A program made the translations under genes and the position numbers. This document shows positions 6,253 through 6,287 of a stretch of 6,287 bases of DNA, one piece after another; position 1 is the stretch's first letter; each line of letters starts with the position of its first letter. This stretch comes from Clostridiales bacterium (GTDB lineage Bacteria > Bacillota > Clostridia > Christensenellales > Borkfalkiaceae): contig JAJWOJ010000129.1 of NCBI GenBank assembly GCA_021635425.1, forward strand, positions 1 through 6,287. Reading direction: 5' to 3'. The notes under the pieces were generated by a model that worked only from the letters and a program-made list of their open reading frames with translations, was not told where the DNA came from and did no database searches.

Positions 6253-6281
6253 GTTATACTTATAGTATTATACTCATTATA
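6253..6281 (-). promoter_or_regulatory. Promoter region of the lgt operon with repeated -10-like boxes
   Basis: On the minus strand there are two perfect TATAAT hexamers (6281-6276 and 6272-6267), both inside GTATAAT, followed by a third related GTATAAC (6259-6253). Matching -35 hexamers would lie beyond the end of the window, so the active box cannot be chosen. Starts from these boxes would give a leader of about 100-115 bases. The same stretch contains ATACT-TAT-AGTAT (6256-6268) and AGTAT-T-ATACT (6264-6274), short inverted repeats that share one arm and could be an operator. In A+T-rich DNA such repeats also arise by chance. Confidence 0.5.
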
Positions 6282-6287
6282 CAATAA

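Overview
The window reads as ordinary bacterial chromosome, most likely from a Bacillota (Clostridia-like) lineage. The reasons are strong AAGGAG-type ribosome binding sites, an lspA gene directly followed by an S4-domain RluA-family pseudouridine synthase (the lspA-ylyB order of Bacillus and relatives), a Gram-positive-style nicotinate phosphoribosyltransferase, and Lgt with Tyr in place of the His of the proteobacterial enzyme. The organism assignment is an inference from gene content and cannot be made precise without a search. I see no tRNA, rRNA, CRISPR array, insertion sequence or attachment site.

Layout. On the + strand, a single gene (about 61-1374) has its own extended -10 promoter at 12-20. 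It encodes an AAA_14/DUF4143-type ATPase of unknown cellular role. It converges on a five-gene minus-strand operon that fills the rest of the window. The two units are separated by a perfect 13-bp GC hairpin (1392-1420) with T-rich sequence on both sides, a good bidirectional terminator.

The minus-strand operon, in order of transcription, is lgt (6156-5107), a four-helix membrane protein of unknown function (5117-4620), pncB (4599-3154), lspA (3139-2384) and rluD-like (2384-1485). Genes overlap or lie 14-20 bases apart. There is an 11-base overlap after lgt, the lspA ribosome binding site contains the pncB stop codon, and lspA/rluD share TAATG. The A+T-rich leader upstream of lgt (6157-6287) carries two TATAAT boxes, short inverted and direct repeats, an AGGAGG with no usable start codon behind it, and a possible 14-codon leader ORF.

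How the genes work together. Lgt and LspA catalyse the first two steps of lipoprotein maturation: diacylglyceryl transfer to the lipobox cysteine, then signal peptide cleavage. Finding both in one operon, with an unknown membrane protein between them, is the most interesting point here. All three membrane proteins end in long charged cytoplasmic tails that are not part of the catalytic folds. PncB (NAD salvage from nicotinate) and the pseudouridine synthase (rRNA modification) look like housekeeping co-passengers. I found no clear new defence or mobile system. The best candidates for something undescribed are the 165-residue membrane protein with its tailed neighbours, and the lgt leader.
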